This document shows, piece after piece, positions 35,601-43,784 of a DNA stretch of 64,000 nucleotides. A program made the translations under genes and the position numbers. Origin of the DNA: UBA2402 sp044371005 (GTDB lineage: Bacteria > Planctomycetota > Phycisphaerae > Phycisphaerales > UBA1924); contig JBILUL010000007.1 of the NCBI GenBank assembly GCA_044371005.1, positions 1 through 64,000 of the forward strand, read 5' to 3'. The notes below the pieces were generated by a model. It saw nothing but the letters and a program-made list of their open reading frames with translations, made no database searches and was not told the DNA's origin. The first letter of the stretch is position 1, and the number at the start of each line of letters is the position of its first letter.

Positions 35601-36330
35601 CCGGCATCCCGCCGATCACGGGAACCCGCACATGTGGCATCGAAGCGTTGCTGTGCCAGGCTCCCTTCACAGGGTCGCGTGCCAGTTTCAACTCAACCAG
35701 AAGCTCATGAATGGTTCGGATGAGCCCGGCGCGATCCGGGCCCAGCTGCGGGGTATCCGCAAGTGCGAGCCGCTCAGCCGGGAGGAGGCCGGATGCCGGC
35801 GGGATGGCGCGAGCAGCTGATGCGAAGGCATCGAGCGAGGCAAAGAGATCTTCTCTGGTTGCCGCGGCGACCAGCGGTTGTGCATACTGCGAGAGCAAAT
35901 CAAACAAGGGTGGGGCAACGGCTTCGGGCGGGCAATGCCCGCAATCCCACGCGGCAAAACTCACCGTGCGCCGCCCTTCGGTCGTGCCGTCGCGTGTGGG
36001 CGTCAGTTGCCCCGCGATGCAATGCTCACCCTTCGAGTCGACGATTCTGGCCAGGAAGAGATGGGTCGTGGGAAGCACGACCGATTTCGCCGTCGATTCG
36101 CCCGGTGCCTCCATCTCCGACGCATGACCCGAGAGCTTGATCGACCAGTCGAACATCCGTGACTTCACCACCTTGAGCGGCGAACTCACCCCGGTGATCC
36201 CCAGACGCGACTGGGCCTCGCCATCATCGGAAGTTGCGTGGTCGATGTACTCGGCCCAGAGCCGATGCTTGCCAAACATCGCCAGCCTCTGACCGCCGGC
36301 CGCCGGGTTGGGAGTGGGGGAGGGATTCAT
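32623..36330 (-). CDS. Giant membrane protein: TagF-like N-terminus, TM, helical domain, FGE-like C-terminus
   Basis: 1,235 residues from the ATG at 36330. It opens with MFGKHRLWAEYIDH after a short lead, which resembles the FGK-P-x-x-D start of TagF-type T6SS regulators (TagF: post-translational repressor in other systems). The N-terminal 370 residues are globular, followed by a Pro-rich linker and one transmembrane helix (VVLAGLGATLVAATAVGWWAL, near residue 390). The large periplasmic part is helical. The last 200 residues have the outline of an FGE/SUMF1 fold: NYVSFEDAQVLAAVCGMELP, then NVAEFAISPDRTTWIAGSSA, then DVGFRLSF. It lies 11 bases downstream of tssM on the same strand, so it is co-transcribed with the membrane complex. 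A role in regulating or extending TssLM is inferred. Confidence 0.7.
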   Translation of the reverse strand: MNPSPTPNPAAGGQRLAMFGKHRLWAEYIDHATSDDGEAQSRLGITGVSSPLKVVKSRMFDWSIKLSGHASEMEAPGESTAKSVVLPTTHLFLARIVDSKGEHCIAGQLTPTRDGTTEGRRTVSFAAWDCGHCPPEAVAPPLFDLLSQYAQPLVAAATREDLFASLDAFASAARAIPPASGLLPAERLALADTPQLGPDRAGLIRTIHELLVELKLARDPVKGAWHSNASMPHVRVPVIGGMPESAGASLIAHASLLRKICGPDADSLLVVPLKGDWIDLFVGPCKASDIAAIGIGRGGKGAMTAERGRTPPTDETAQIRGMLDAWLKESPLPTVHEPASKPGSMSALEGKVAAAVKAVPRPTVAPKPTPSPAVEAPRPAAADEPRRGPSAVVLAGLGATLVAATAVGWWALQNKGKGSDNDGNGQKHVDTTIKPGTDKPVTDTPPKPRDEGKVELSASSRESLVEFGQFLNDLDAIKFPDGSEQSQRSFKSKLKESHDYVKVRLHENLEVNFDATGIESGRMDVLQSLASAINRLVPAADMDDLPKDFADQLKGQLPARVDADAWKSLISGKEVQDKVKEQFAAIDRWKVLRQCAAHAEKVAKDPSMKTAATAAFKAAIEGADPLVFDAWKSETDKAVSQVRAMLDAEQAAADLATKIETAFRTGPQPLKVNEPAFNDLAKLPATDYPKILQLVKEFKDALNDPAKARTLWEKDVPAAVEPPATSKDDALVEAIMPRLRGTLFLELLKTLPAADVTQPLVAKSVDGMLKSPNWADAITTRVSERLGAAVASNDAGATAVWVHLLSQAPDTIRSGYPNWVRANLLINALRARPNGAPGADQDPLARELEPLLTELEAKSPGGGVKAQLELLQQYLKPPEAEPNVGEAISAAIGSNGVCRLEVNPAGPDAVAVVKINGVAVTFIPARSGQSIRYVAATETTVELARALMMALPADRRTALQARMNDDGGKTRPLQTYEMLDEGGKDDAGQPYGKLPGLRKGTLGPTISGDLPQEIAEGPLGLKAGSELQYPFNYVSFEDAQVLAAVCGMELPEVSWYSAASPSEISNLRDKTFHEEYYTKVQELAKKPPVVFRRQPYAPSNLRSHASDSVLFSGQSKVKVTDDAGFAVHSDVPDEIAFFAPAGPLSEAIPAFRRGNVAEFAISPDRTTWIAGSSALSDPTGTDPIELGENRRGKGFSDVGFRLSFKVELKPQAAPRPDLSQLNYVSEPGKTSGPGK

Positions 36331-36341
36331 GGCGTGGTGTT

Positions 36342-39300
36342 TCAGGGGGCGACGAGGTCGGAAGCGTTGACCTTGATGAACGAGCGGCCTTTGGCAACTT
36401 CAAGGGTGAAGGTCAGTGTCGTTTTCCCTTTCCCATCGCCCTCGGGGCCGACCGTGCTAACGGTCACGGAGTTAGTGGCGCTGTCAAGCCACTTCTGAAC
36501 AAGACATGCCCAGACCGCGATCTCGCCATCGCAGATGAGTCCGACCATCTTGCCACCGTCGTTCACAGTTCGGTAGAACGAAAGCCGCGTCACTGCCGTC
36601 AGGGGAACAGGCTTGCCAATCTCCGGGGTGGTCAGGGCTTCGTCAATGGCGTACGTGTTAAACTGGTAGCGGTTGAAACTCTCGACCTTGAAGGTCCAGT
36701 TGCTGCGCTGCTTGAGTGACAAGTAGTTGTTGAGCAGCAGCTCTAGTGCCTGTCTTGCCTTGTTTGCCGAATCCGACGACCATGATGGCAGTCGACATTC
36801 CATCAAATCGGGGCATTCGCCTGATGCCGACCCGGCCTTGGCTGCGACCTTGGCCGCTTCGATGAGGTACTCGGTCGCCAGAATTGCGTCATCGATCTGC
36901 TGATCTGCTATCTTCTGATCTGCAGAAATCACTGGAACTCCAACACCAACGCAGGCCGGTGCTTTCTTGACGAGATCGAAGCTGGCAGCGACCTTTGCCG
37001 CGGCGAGGTTCCTCGATTCGGTCTTGAGCAGGCTTACTGTTCGGTCGAACAACTCCTGCGCCCATAAGCCCCGCGTCGGGCGATCGCGACACGTCAGCAG
37101 ATTCTGACTGACCAATTCGTAGAGAATCTTGGCTGCCTCGGAGTCGGTTGCCTTGTCGGCCAGCGTCGCCATCGCATTGGCGTTCCATTCTTCAAAACCA
37201 GCGAATGGACCAAGCTCGCCACATGCCGTCAGCTCATTGCTGAGTGTTACGAACATCATCGACACCTTGGTCGCATTGCCAAGCAGGAACCGCGTCGTAT
37301 TCCAGTCGGCCACCTTGATCCTCTCAATAAGGCGAGCTGGAACAAGCGTGATGGCATTGACGAGATCTTTCCTGGACCGAGCGATGCTGTCGGCTGCAGA
37401 TCTCCGCTGTGTCTCGATGGACTCCTTCTCAAACTTGAGGGTCGTACCGACGGCTTTGAGCGTCTGGTCAAGCTGTTTCAAGCTTGCCGCATTGCGCTTC
37501 CCTTCGAGCTCTGTCCAGTTGCGCAGATCACCCCACAGAGTGGAATCGACTCCATCCACCCATTCCGTACGCCTGACGTTTCCAAGCGCTGTCTGGACCT
37601 CTCTGATCTGCTCGCGAGCATCCAGCCATTCATTTCTTGGCTTGAGCACCTTTTCGTTGATCGCTCCAGCAAACTCCGATTGTGGCTCGATTGTGGCCTT
37701 CTCCTCAGACTTAGACAACCTCGCGAGCACATCAGAGTACTCGGTCCGATTCTTGAAGTCCGTCTTCCACTTGCTCCCGTCTCGCTTGATCAATCCAGCG
37801 GACATTGTCGAGTATTTCGTCCTTGCATCGGCGAGGTTTTTCTTGAAGTCCTGCAGAGTGCGCAGTGTTCCCGCCAGGGAGTCCTGCAACGCGCTCAGTT
37901 GCGTCACACGCGAGACGCACTCTTCAAGGTCGGCGGCGGCAATGTCGCACAGTGCGCTGAAGGATGCAAGATCCGTGTCGTTCTCAGCCCCCGTCACATG
38001 AGTCGGCTTGAACGTGCAAGCAAGCGTCTTCTCGAGCTCTTTCAGGCGACCATCAAGTTGGTTCCAGGTGCTCGTGAACCCTGGGGTTGCATTCGTCACC
38101 TCTTGATTGGTCTTGGCTTCGAGAGCTTTGGCGGTCGTCTCGAGCATCTCCTTGTCCTTCGCGATCTGATTGCTCAGCGAAACTGCCCGGTACACGAGTT
38201 CCACGCGGTTGCTGCGATCGGTGATGTCCTTGAGTTTCTGCCGGTTCTCAACCGGGAGCGACTGTGCATAAAGCTCGCACAGCTCCTTAAGCCGATCCGA
38301 CTTGAGCGCATCAACTTCGGCCAGCTTCGTCTGGGTCCGCAGAGCCAGTTCCCCATTCTTGTCGGTGGGTGCTCCGGCCTCGTTATTGAAGACGCTCAGG
38401 CACCCAAAAAGCAGCGCCGCATCGTCACTGCCGCCGACTTGGTCGGCGATCAGTTTCTTCAGTTCCTTTGGCCCAAGGCTGGCGTTCTTCGAACTCCTTG
38501 AAGCGTAGAGCAGCAAGGTTTCAATCGACGGGAACTGTTCGGGCTTGATGGCGGCGGGCTTGGCCTTCGGGCCTGGCGGTGCAATGAGTGCGGCGAGCTT
38601 GAAGAGTTCCGAAGCCGCATCGACCGCAGCCTGATCCCAAGGATGGCCTTCGGAGTTTTCTTCCGAAGGAAGCGAACTTTCAAGCTTCTTGTACGTTGCC
38701 TGCGCCAGCGGCTTGAGCAGCATTACTTCAACCGCGAGCTTTGCCGCGTCTTCACGAGCTTCCTCCGCGAGGTTGCGTTCGACCGGGTAGATCGGGGACG
38801 AGAAATCCGCCTGGCTCGCGCGCAGAATCGCGATCAGTTTCATGGCTTCGCTTGGAAGCACGCTGGAGTTCTTGTCGATGATCGCGCTCTTGTCCTTGTC
38901 CAGGAAGTCTTCGCGATTGTCCGTGCTCAGCGCTGTTGCCAGCGTGTTGAGACTGTCACTGTGGCCTCCGATCTGACGGTGAAGTGACCATACGCCGTAC
39001 GAAGTGATCAGCAACCCCAACACGGCGGCGACCGCCGTGCTCACGATGGCGATCATGCTCCGACGCCAGTCCTCCTGTGCGATGTTCCCGGTTGTGGCGA
39101 CCAGACCCGCTTCCTTGGTCACCTTGTTGGCGATCAGATCGTGGATGAACAGGCCAGTGTCGCGCTTTACCGCACCGGCGCCCATCTGCTCGAGGCGGCT
39201 CATCAGTTCATCGCGATTGTTGCCGAAGCTCGCCAGCAGGTCGTCATCGATGGCGATTCCCTGCGAGAGCGAACTGGTGAAATAGACGCCGCGGAAGAAG

Positions 39301-40460
39301 ACCGGGAACGTCTGATCACCGACCTCCGCGGGAATGACCTTCTCGATGAACTTCTGCAGGCGGGGAATGATCTTCTGCTCGAACGCGTTGGGCAGCAGCA
39401 CGGCTTCATCGATCGCGTCAGCACGCTCGATTCCATCACGCTTGGTCTGGGTCGCCAGGAATGCATCGCGGCGTTCCTTCATGTTCCGCAGCAGGCCGCG
39501 AAGATTGTCCACCAGTTTCGGTGTCGACGCCCGGCCGGCACGCGCTTTGTCCGCCTTGCCCGCCTTCATCGGGTCCGACCAGCCCACCACCTGGTGCGAC
39601 CAGTTGTCCACATCGCCTGGCTCGGCAAAGACATCGTCAAAGCCCGGGATGCGATCACACTTGGTCAGAATGATGTAGACCGGGAACCGCACCTTGAGAA
39701 TGTTGCGGATCATGTCAATGCCGCGGCGGACCGGCGCGATGACATCGTCATCAAACTGCTTTGCCGTCTGCGTGCGGATCGTCTCACCATCCAGGCACAG
39801 CATCAGCCCGTTGATCGGGTAGGCCGGTCGCACTTCCTTGAGCGTCTTGAGGAATGCTTCCCACGCCTTCGTGTCCTGAGTCAGAATGCCGCCCGCTGTG
39901 TCGAGCATCACCGCGTTGCGACCGAACCACCAGTCCATCATGTGCGTGCCGCCCACGCCAGGAACATTGAGCTTGTCGCCGCTGAGGAACTCCTGGCTGT
40001 CGGCATCGAAGAACTCAAGCTGGCTCTTCTCGAGCATGGTCGTCTTGCCGCTGCCCGTGGGGCCCGCCAGAAGGAACCAGGGCTGGGAGTAGAGCGTGAC
40101 CTTCTGCCCGCCGCTCGAATCGCGGCGGATCTTGTCGCGGTAGTAGGTCAGCCCCTTGATCAGCTTCTCCTGAAGCGTCTGAAGCCGCTCGTGGTCTTCA
40201 TCCGTCAGCGGCTTATCCGATGACCGGCTCATCTCGGCTTTCACCCGGTCGAAGATCGCATCATCCTTGGGAGCCACCAGCGTTCCCACCAGCATCCAGA
40301 CGGCCAGCGCGGCACAGCCGCAGAAGCCGATGATGCCCGCGATCTTGTAGACGCCCGGCAACTGCAGCCCCACGCCGCCTGCCGCGAGCGCCATGAGCAG
40401 CAGCGACGTGATCTTTGCCACCACCGGAATCCGACCCCACAGTTGCTTGAGACCCATCAT
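36342..40460 (-). CDS. tssM: T6SS inner-membrane protein TssM (IcmF family)
   Basis: I choose the ATG at 40460, seven bases after AGGAAGAG; a TTG 27 bases upstream is less likely. The 1,372-residue length fits TssM (about 1,100-1,300). Two N-terminal transmembrane helices (about residues 20-60) lead to a cytoplasmic NTPase-like domain with Walker A GPTGSGKTT at 133-141 and Walker B-like AVMLDTAGG. A third transmembrane helix (IAIVSTAVAAVLGLLITSYGVW) lies near residue 490, and the periplasmic helical and beta-rich C-terminus follows. TssM spans the inner membrane, binds TssL and reaches TssJ. Not all TssMs keep a Walker A; here it is intact, so nucleotide binding is likely. tssL precedes it by 99 bases. 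Confidence 0.93.
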   Translation of the reverse strand: MMGLKQLWGRIPVVAKITSLLLMALAAGGVGLQLPGVYKIAGIIGFCGCAALAVWMLVGTLVAPKDDAIFDRVKAEMSRSSDKPLTDEDHERLQTLQEKLIKGLTYYRDKIRRDSSGGQKVTLYSQPWFLLAGPTGSGKTTMLEKSQLEFFDADSQEFLSGDKLNVPGVGGTHMMDWWFGRNAVMLDTAGGILTQDTKAWEAFLKTLKEVRPAYPINGLMLCLDGETIRTQTAKQFDDDVIAPVRRGIDMIRNILKVRFPVYIILTKCDRIPGFDDVFAEPGDVDNWSHQVVGWSDPMKAGKADKARAGRASTPKLVDNLRGLLRNMKERRDAFLATQTKRDGIERADAIDEAVLLPNAFEQKIIPRLQKFIEKVIPAEVGDQTFPVFFRGVYFTSSLSQGIAIDDDLLASFGNNRDELMSRLEQMGAGAVKRDTGLFIHDLIANKVTKEAGLVATTGNIAQEDWRRSMIAIVSTAVAAVLGLLITSYGVWSLHRQIGGHSDSLNTLATALSTDNREDFLDKDKSAIIDKNSSVLPSEAMKLIAILRASQADFSSPIYPVERNLAEEAREDAAKLAVEVMLLKPLAQATYKKLESSLPSEENSEGHPWDQAAVDAASELFKLAALIAPPGPKAKPAAIKPEQFPSIETLLLYASRSSKNASLGPKELKKLIADQVGGSDDAALLFGCLSVFNNEAGAPTDKNGELALRTQTKLAEVDALKSDRLKELCELYAQSLPVENRQKLKDITDRSNRVELVYRAVSLSNQIAKDKEMLETTAKALEAKTNQEVTNATPGFTSTWNQLDGRLKELEKTLACTFKPTHVTGAENDTDLASFSALCDIAAADLEECVSRVTQLSALQDSLAGTLRTLQDFKKNLADARTKYSTMSAGLIKRDGSKWKTDFKNRTEYSDVLARLSKSEEKATIEPQSEFAGAINEKVLKPRNEWLDAREQIREVQTALGNVRRTEWVDGVDSTLWGDLRNWTELEGKRNAASLKQLDQTLKAVGTTLKFEKESIETQRRSAADSIARSRKDLVNAITLVPARLIERIKVADWNTTRFLLGNATKVSMMFVTLSNELTACGELGPFAGFEEWNANAMATLADKATDSEAAKILYELVSQNLLTCRDRPTRGLWAQELFDRTVSLLKTESRNLAAAKVAASFDLVKKAPACVGVGVPVISADQKIADQQIDDAILATEYLIEAAKVAAKAGSASGECPDLMECRLPSWSSDSANKARQALELLLNNYLSLKQRSNWTFKVESFNRYQFNTYAIDEALTTPEIGKPVPLTAVTRLSFYRTVNDGGKMVGLICDGEIAVWACLVQKWLDSATNSVTVSTVGPEGDGKGKTTLTFTLEVAKGRSFIKVNASDLVAP

Positions 40461-40559
40461 GTATAGCTCTTCCTGATTCTGGATCAATGCTTCAGATACT
40501 CAATGCACATCGGTGCAACGCGAAAACGCCAAGGTGCGCGCACCAGGCCGCTCAACGGA

Positions 40560-41372
40560 TCATTTCGCCGAACCAGTCCCCTGGTCTGAATCCGGTTTTG
40601 GCTCCGACTTCTTGGTGACAGGTTCCGCCGATTGCTTGTCGTTTCCCAGTCGAACCCTATAGACGTCCTGGATCGCCTTGGTAGTTTGCTTTACCGTCAG
40701 GGTGGCGAAGTAGAAAGCACCAAAGTACGCGATGATCACGAACCCGATGATTGCCACCAGGGTGACACCCGACTGCTTGATGCGGACGCTCGGCGGCGGT
40801 TCCACCGCCTTCTCTTCGATGAAGGGCTTTCCGGTGATCAGCGCCGGGAGCGACCGCGCCGAGTCATCGATGCCCAGTGAATCACGCAGACGCCCCATGT
40901 AGTCATTGAGCGTCTGCGGTTCGCGATTCCGGTCGCCATTGAACCCAAGTTCAAGCGCCCGCAGCATCACTTCGCGGCGGCCCCGCGTCTGATCCGCGGG
41001 ATTGTCGAGGAGGTACTCAAGGTGCTTGAAGAACAGGTCGGCCCAGCCCTGGTCGTGATAGGGCGCGCCAGCCGAGATCTGCTTCCACGCCTGACGCAGC
41101 TGTCCATCGAACCGCCACGCGGTGTCATCGATCAGATGGCAGAGTGTCCGATGCACGCCGATGGTCGACAGCTCAATGTCGTTGTTGCCAGGCTCGGCGA
41201 CATTGAACTCATCGCCAAGGCCCATTGCTTCCGCGTTGGCCTTGGCCTGTTCCAGTGCCGCCATCGCATCCCGCTGAAGCCGAGACACATCAAACTTGGC
41301 ACGCATGTGCCGCATGCGGTTCATTTGACACACGAATACGAACACCGGCTCGCACGCTTCCAGCATTGACAT
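40560..41372 (-). CDS. tssL: T6SS inner-membrane protein TssL (DotU family)
   Basis: The ATG at 41372 (MSMLEACEPVFVFVCQMNR) gives 270 residues; the upstream frame has no start support. The cytoplasmic part is helical with DotU-type features: an early VFVFVCQMNR segment, IDDTAWRFDGQLRQAW, GWADLFFKHLEYLLDNPAD and a second helical bundle. One transmembrane helix (VTLVAIIGFVIIAYFGAFYFATL) lies near residue 215, with a short Lys/Glu-rich end of about 40 residues in the periplasm and no peptidoglycan-binding extension. TssL pairs with TssM in the membrane complex, and the gene order tssL-tssM on one strand agrees. Confidence 0.85.
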   Translation of the reverse strand: MSMLEACEPVFVFVCQMNRMRHMRAKFDVSRLQRDAMAALEQAKANAEAMGLGDEFNVAEPGNNDIELSTIGVHRTLCHLIDDTAWRFDGQLRQAWKQISAGAPYHDQGWADLFFKHLEYLLDNPADQTRGRREVMLRALELGFNGDRNREPQTLNDYMGRLRDSLGIDDSARSLPALITGKPFIEEKAVEPPPSVRIKQSGVTLVAIIGFVIIAYFGAFYFATLTVKQTTKAIQDVYRVRLGNDKQSAEPVTKKSEPKPDSDQGTGSAK

Positions 41373-41842
41373 GGTGAGTGTTCCAGAATCCGACACGACA
41401 CCACCGCGCAAAGCGCAGGTGACGCCAAAGTGAAGATGGGTGGCTCAGGGGTTAGCGTGTTCTCGCCGCGTGACCCGCAGAGACTTGCAGGAGATTTCGT
41501 GTTTCAACGAGATTTCGGTCGGCTGTTCGCATCCCAAGCATCGCACGCGCGAGTCGTCACAGACTCTTCCCCGCCGCGTTGCCCCAAGAAACGCCAACGA
41601 GGATAGCACGCGGCGACCCGCGCCGACCAGCACACAAGCGATTCTCACGATCAGCTGAACATGCGTTCGCTCACAAGCGCAGCGCGTGTCGACCGCCGAT
41701 CCGAACATTTTCCGAAGAAGCACACCGGCGCGGCGCGGACACCGGTGGCCTCACTCGCGTCTCATTCGATTGCGGATGCTGCCGGAGCCTCGGTTTGTTC
41801 GCCGCGTGGACGCAGCCGCTGTGGCTTGGGGGGCAACTGGGC
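41373..41842. other. Intergenic region upstream of tssL
   Basis: The 470 bases between the PAAR gene end and the tssL start contain only weak frames on either strand. The region probably carries the promoter of tssL-tssM and the downstream membrane gene. Planctomycete promoter boxes cannot be assigned by eye, and I saw no RNA gene or repeat. Confidence 0.4.
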
Positions 41843-42142
41843 TCATCCGCCGACGATGACGGTGGGGCACCCACCGACGATCACCCCGCCGTGCACGGTG
41901 TTGTCACCCATGCGTGCCGCGGGCTTGTAGCCGATCATGACGGTTGCCGAACCACGAATAATGACATCCGGAGGGCCGACGCAGATGCACTGGTCGGTCA
42001 CCACCGCCGCGGGAAGAAAGCCGATCAGGACCGTGGGCACACACGGACCGACAATCGGGCCACCCACGTGCGGAATAGGCGGCACGCCAGGCGTCACCAT
42101 CGGGCACACATGCATGTCGGTCAGACGAGCAGCTGGGGGCAT
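41843..42142 (-). CDS. PAAR-repeat T6SS spike-tip protein
   Basis: The ATG at 42142 gives 99 residues, the usual size of a stand-alone PAAR. The metal positions are canonical: H11, H25, H84 and C92 (…GDNTVHGGVIVGGCPTVIVGG). The triple-repeat Gly/Pro/Val pattern forms the sharp cone that binds the VgrG tip. There is no extension, so any cargo would bind non-covalently. The upstream genes on the same strand (119-aa protein, partner protein, effector, adaptor) suggest it delivers one of them. Compared with the two long PAAR proteins in this window, it keeps the Cys that they lack. Confidence 0.92.
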   Translation of the reverse strand: MPPAARLTDMHVCPMVTPGVPPIPHVGGPIVGPCVPTVLIGFLPAAVVTDQCICVGPPDVIIRGSATVMIGYKPAARMGDNTVHGGVIVGGCPTVIVGG

Positions 42143-42274
42143 GGCAGAGTTCCGATCAGGAAAGCGAGGGGAGAGTGACACTCGCCTCCACCGGCAGAGC
42201 ATATGACACTTCTGATGGGTTCGTGGCACGGCATGCGGGGGAGAGCGAGGGGCAAGGGCAAGGTGCGGGAGATC

Positions 42275-42634
42275 CTACTTATCTTCCGGCGGGCGCTGAC
42301 CTTGTGAGTGGTCATGATCGGGCGGGCAAGCCGGAAGGGTGATCGCGCTGAGCTGGCCGATCCGTTCTGTTCGGGAAAGATCGGGGTTTGTAACGATGGT
42401 GCGGATCGACTCGATCGTGGTTGCATCAGGATTCGCCGCGGCGATTCGGGCAAACTGTGGCAACAGGGCGATTGCTTCACGTTCATCCGTTACGCCGACC
42501 GCGCTGAGCAACTGCAGACACAGGCCGATCGTCTGATCAGAAGCGCCCGGCAGCGCTTCGCGCCAGGTTTCCATGGCGACCGACCGCGAAAGTTCCTCCA
42601 ACAGGCGAAGTTGTGCGTTGCGAACCGTCAGCAT
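42275..42634 (-). CDS. Small T6SS-associated protein of unknown function (MLTVR type)
   Basis: A 119-residue protein starting MLTVRNAQLRLLEELSRSVAM, with a strong ribosome site (AAGGAGGA, 6 bases before the ATG at 42634). Small proteins that begin ML(T/K)(V/I/L)R.xQ are regularly found beside PAAR, effector and DUF4123 genes in T6SS loci, and a second one of the same length lies at 45629-45988. Mostly helical; no enzyme motif. A chaperone or adaptor role is possible. It is encoded between the effector-partner gene and the PAAR gene. Confidence 0.65.
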   Translation of the reverse strand: MLTVRNAQLRLLEELSRSVAMETWREALPGASDQTIGLCLQLLSAVGVTDEREAIALLPQFARIAAANPDATTIESIRTIVTNPDLSRTERIGQLSAITLPACPPDHDHSQGQRPPEDK

Positions 42635-42893
42635 GCTGATTCCTCCTTGCCGTCACCCCGGATCGTCTGGCCCCCGGAACCCATACCCGAACAATCAGTA
42701 CGAATCAGCGTGTTCGGGCAGCAGACGATCTCTCAGGGAGTTTCGCACCAGAGCGATCGCTGGATCCTCCGGTGCGAGTTGATTGGCGATGATGCATCTA
42801 CTGGGACCTGCAGGAATTGCTGAAGGCATCGCATCGACGGGTTCCAAGCCGTTCGGTGCCGCGGGGCGCAATCGAACTGGAAGGTTGGACGGG

Positions 42894-43760
42894 TTATCGC
42901 ACATGCAGCAGGGATCCGGTAGCATCCTGGCAATAAACTGCCTTCATGTACCACGCCAGTGGCGCATCCTTGAACTCGAAACGGAGGATGCTGTCTCCGC
43001 TGGAATCCTCGAGGCGAGCCAGCTTGCCGTTGCCGTTCAGATGCACCTTCGCACGGTCAACGTCGAGGGCCGCGAGCTTGAGCTCGGAGTTCTTCAGCAT
43101 CGAGAAGTAATCGGTCAGTTCGTATCCTGTCTCGACGCTGTCTTCGTAATAGGCTTGGGAGAGTTCGCGGGCCTTGAGTGAGACGATGTCGCGCACGGTC
43201 AGAACATCAAAGCGGCTCAGCGCCGCGTGCAGCCGCGAGTACGCTTCGATCAACCGTTGACGCGTGGCGGGATCGTTGGCGAAGGCGGGTGCCGTCCACC
43301 AGGCCCAGTCGGGAAAGCCATGGACGCACTCCGCGGCCCGGGTGGCGGTGTATCCGACAGTCGTGGGAGTCCGGGGTGTGGTGACGACTTCCAGGCCCGG
43401 GTAGGCCCGGGATGGTTCGAAACCTCGATTGCTCCGTGCCAGCGATCCGTCGAAAGCCAGGCCCGTGACCGGAATGTCCAACTCACGCGGCGTGCCATGT
43501 TCGCGAACAGCCAACACCACCTGAATCTGCGCGAGTTCGTCGATGGGGTCGCGGCCAGTGCCGGGCGAGGCCGCGTGCAAGGTCAGCGTGTTGGGGCCGG
43601 CGACCACCCACTGGTTGACGGGGATCGCAACCTTCAGTTCGCCATCGTCGGTTTCGGAGTGAATCTCCACGCCGTTGAGGGTTATCTTGAAGGCGCAGCC
43701 AGCGGACTGCACATTGGCCGTGAAGGTCGGGCGTTGAAGTTGGTCAGGGCGGGTGAACAT
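42894..43760 (-). CDS. Partner of the 615-residue effector; paralogue of the 14284-15006 product
   Basis: 288 residues from the ATG at 43760. The N-terminal beta-rich part (CAFKITLNGVEIHS…PNTLTLHAASPG) is alignable with that of the protein at 14284-15006. The helical middle (ALSRFDVLTVRDIVSLKAREL) and the end (DILRF-like, …LLHVR) also correspond. It starts 24 bases after the stop of the effector gene at 43785-45632. In both places the partner follows a protein carrying the TV(S/K)C.H domain. A cytoplasmic location is likely (no signal peptide). Immunity protein and chaperone are the two readings; sequence alone does not decide. Confidence 0.6.
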   Translation of the reverse strand: MFTRPDQLQRPTFTANVQSAGCAFKITLNGVEIHSETDDGELKVAIPVNQWVVAGPNTLTLHAASPGTGRDPIDELAQIQVVLAVREHGTPRELDIPVTGLAFDGSLARSNRGFEPSRAYPGLEVVTTPRTPTTVGYTATRAAECVHGFPDWAWWTAPAFANDPATRQRLIEAYSRLHAALSRFDVLTVRDIVSLKARELSQAYYEDSVETGYELTDYFSMLKNSELKLAALDVDRAKVHLNGNGKLARLEDSSGDSILRFEFKDAPLAWYMKAVYCQDATGSLLHVR

Positions 43761-43784
43761 GGGAGCTTTGGTCCGGTGCTGAAA

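Noticed and set aside
41579..42178. 199-codon plus-strand frame rich in His and Arg
   Set aside because: It overlaps the clear PAAR gene on the other strand, and its composition is that of an antisense shadow.
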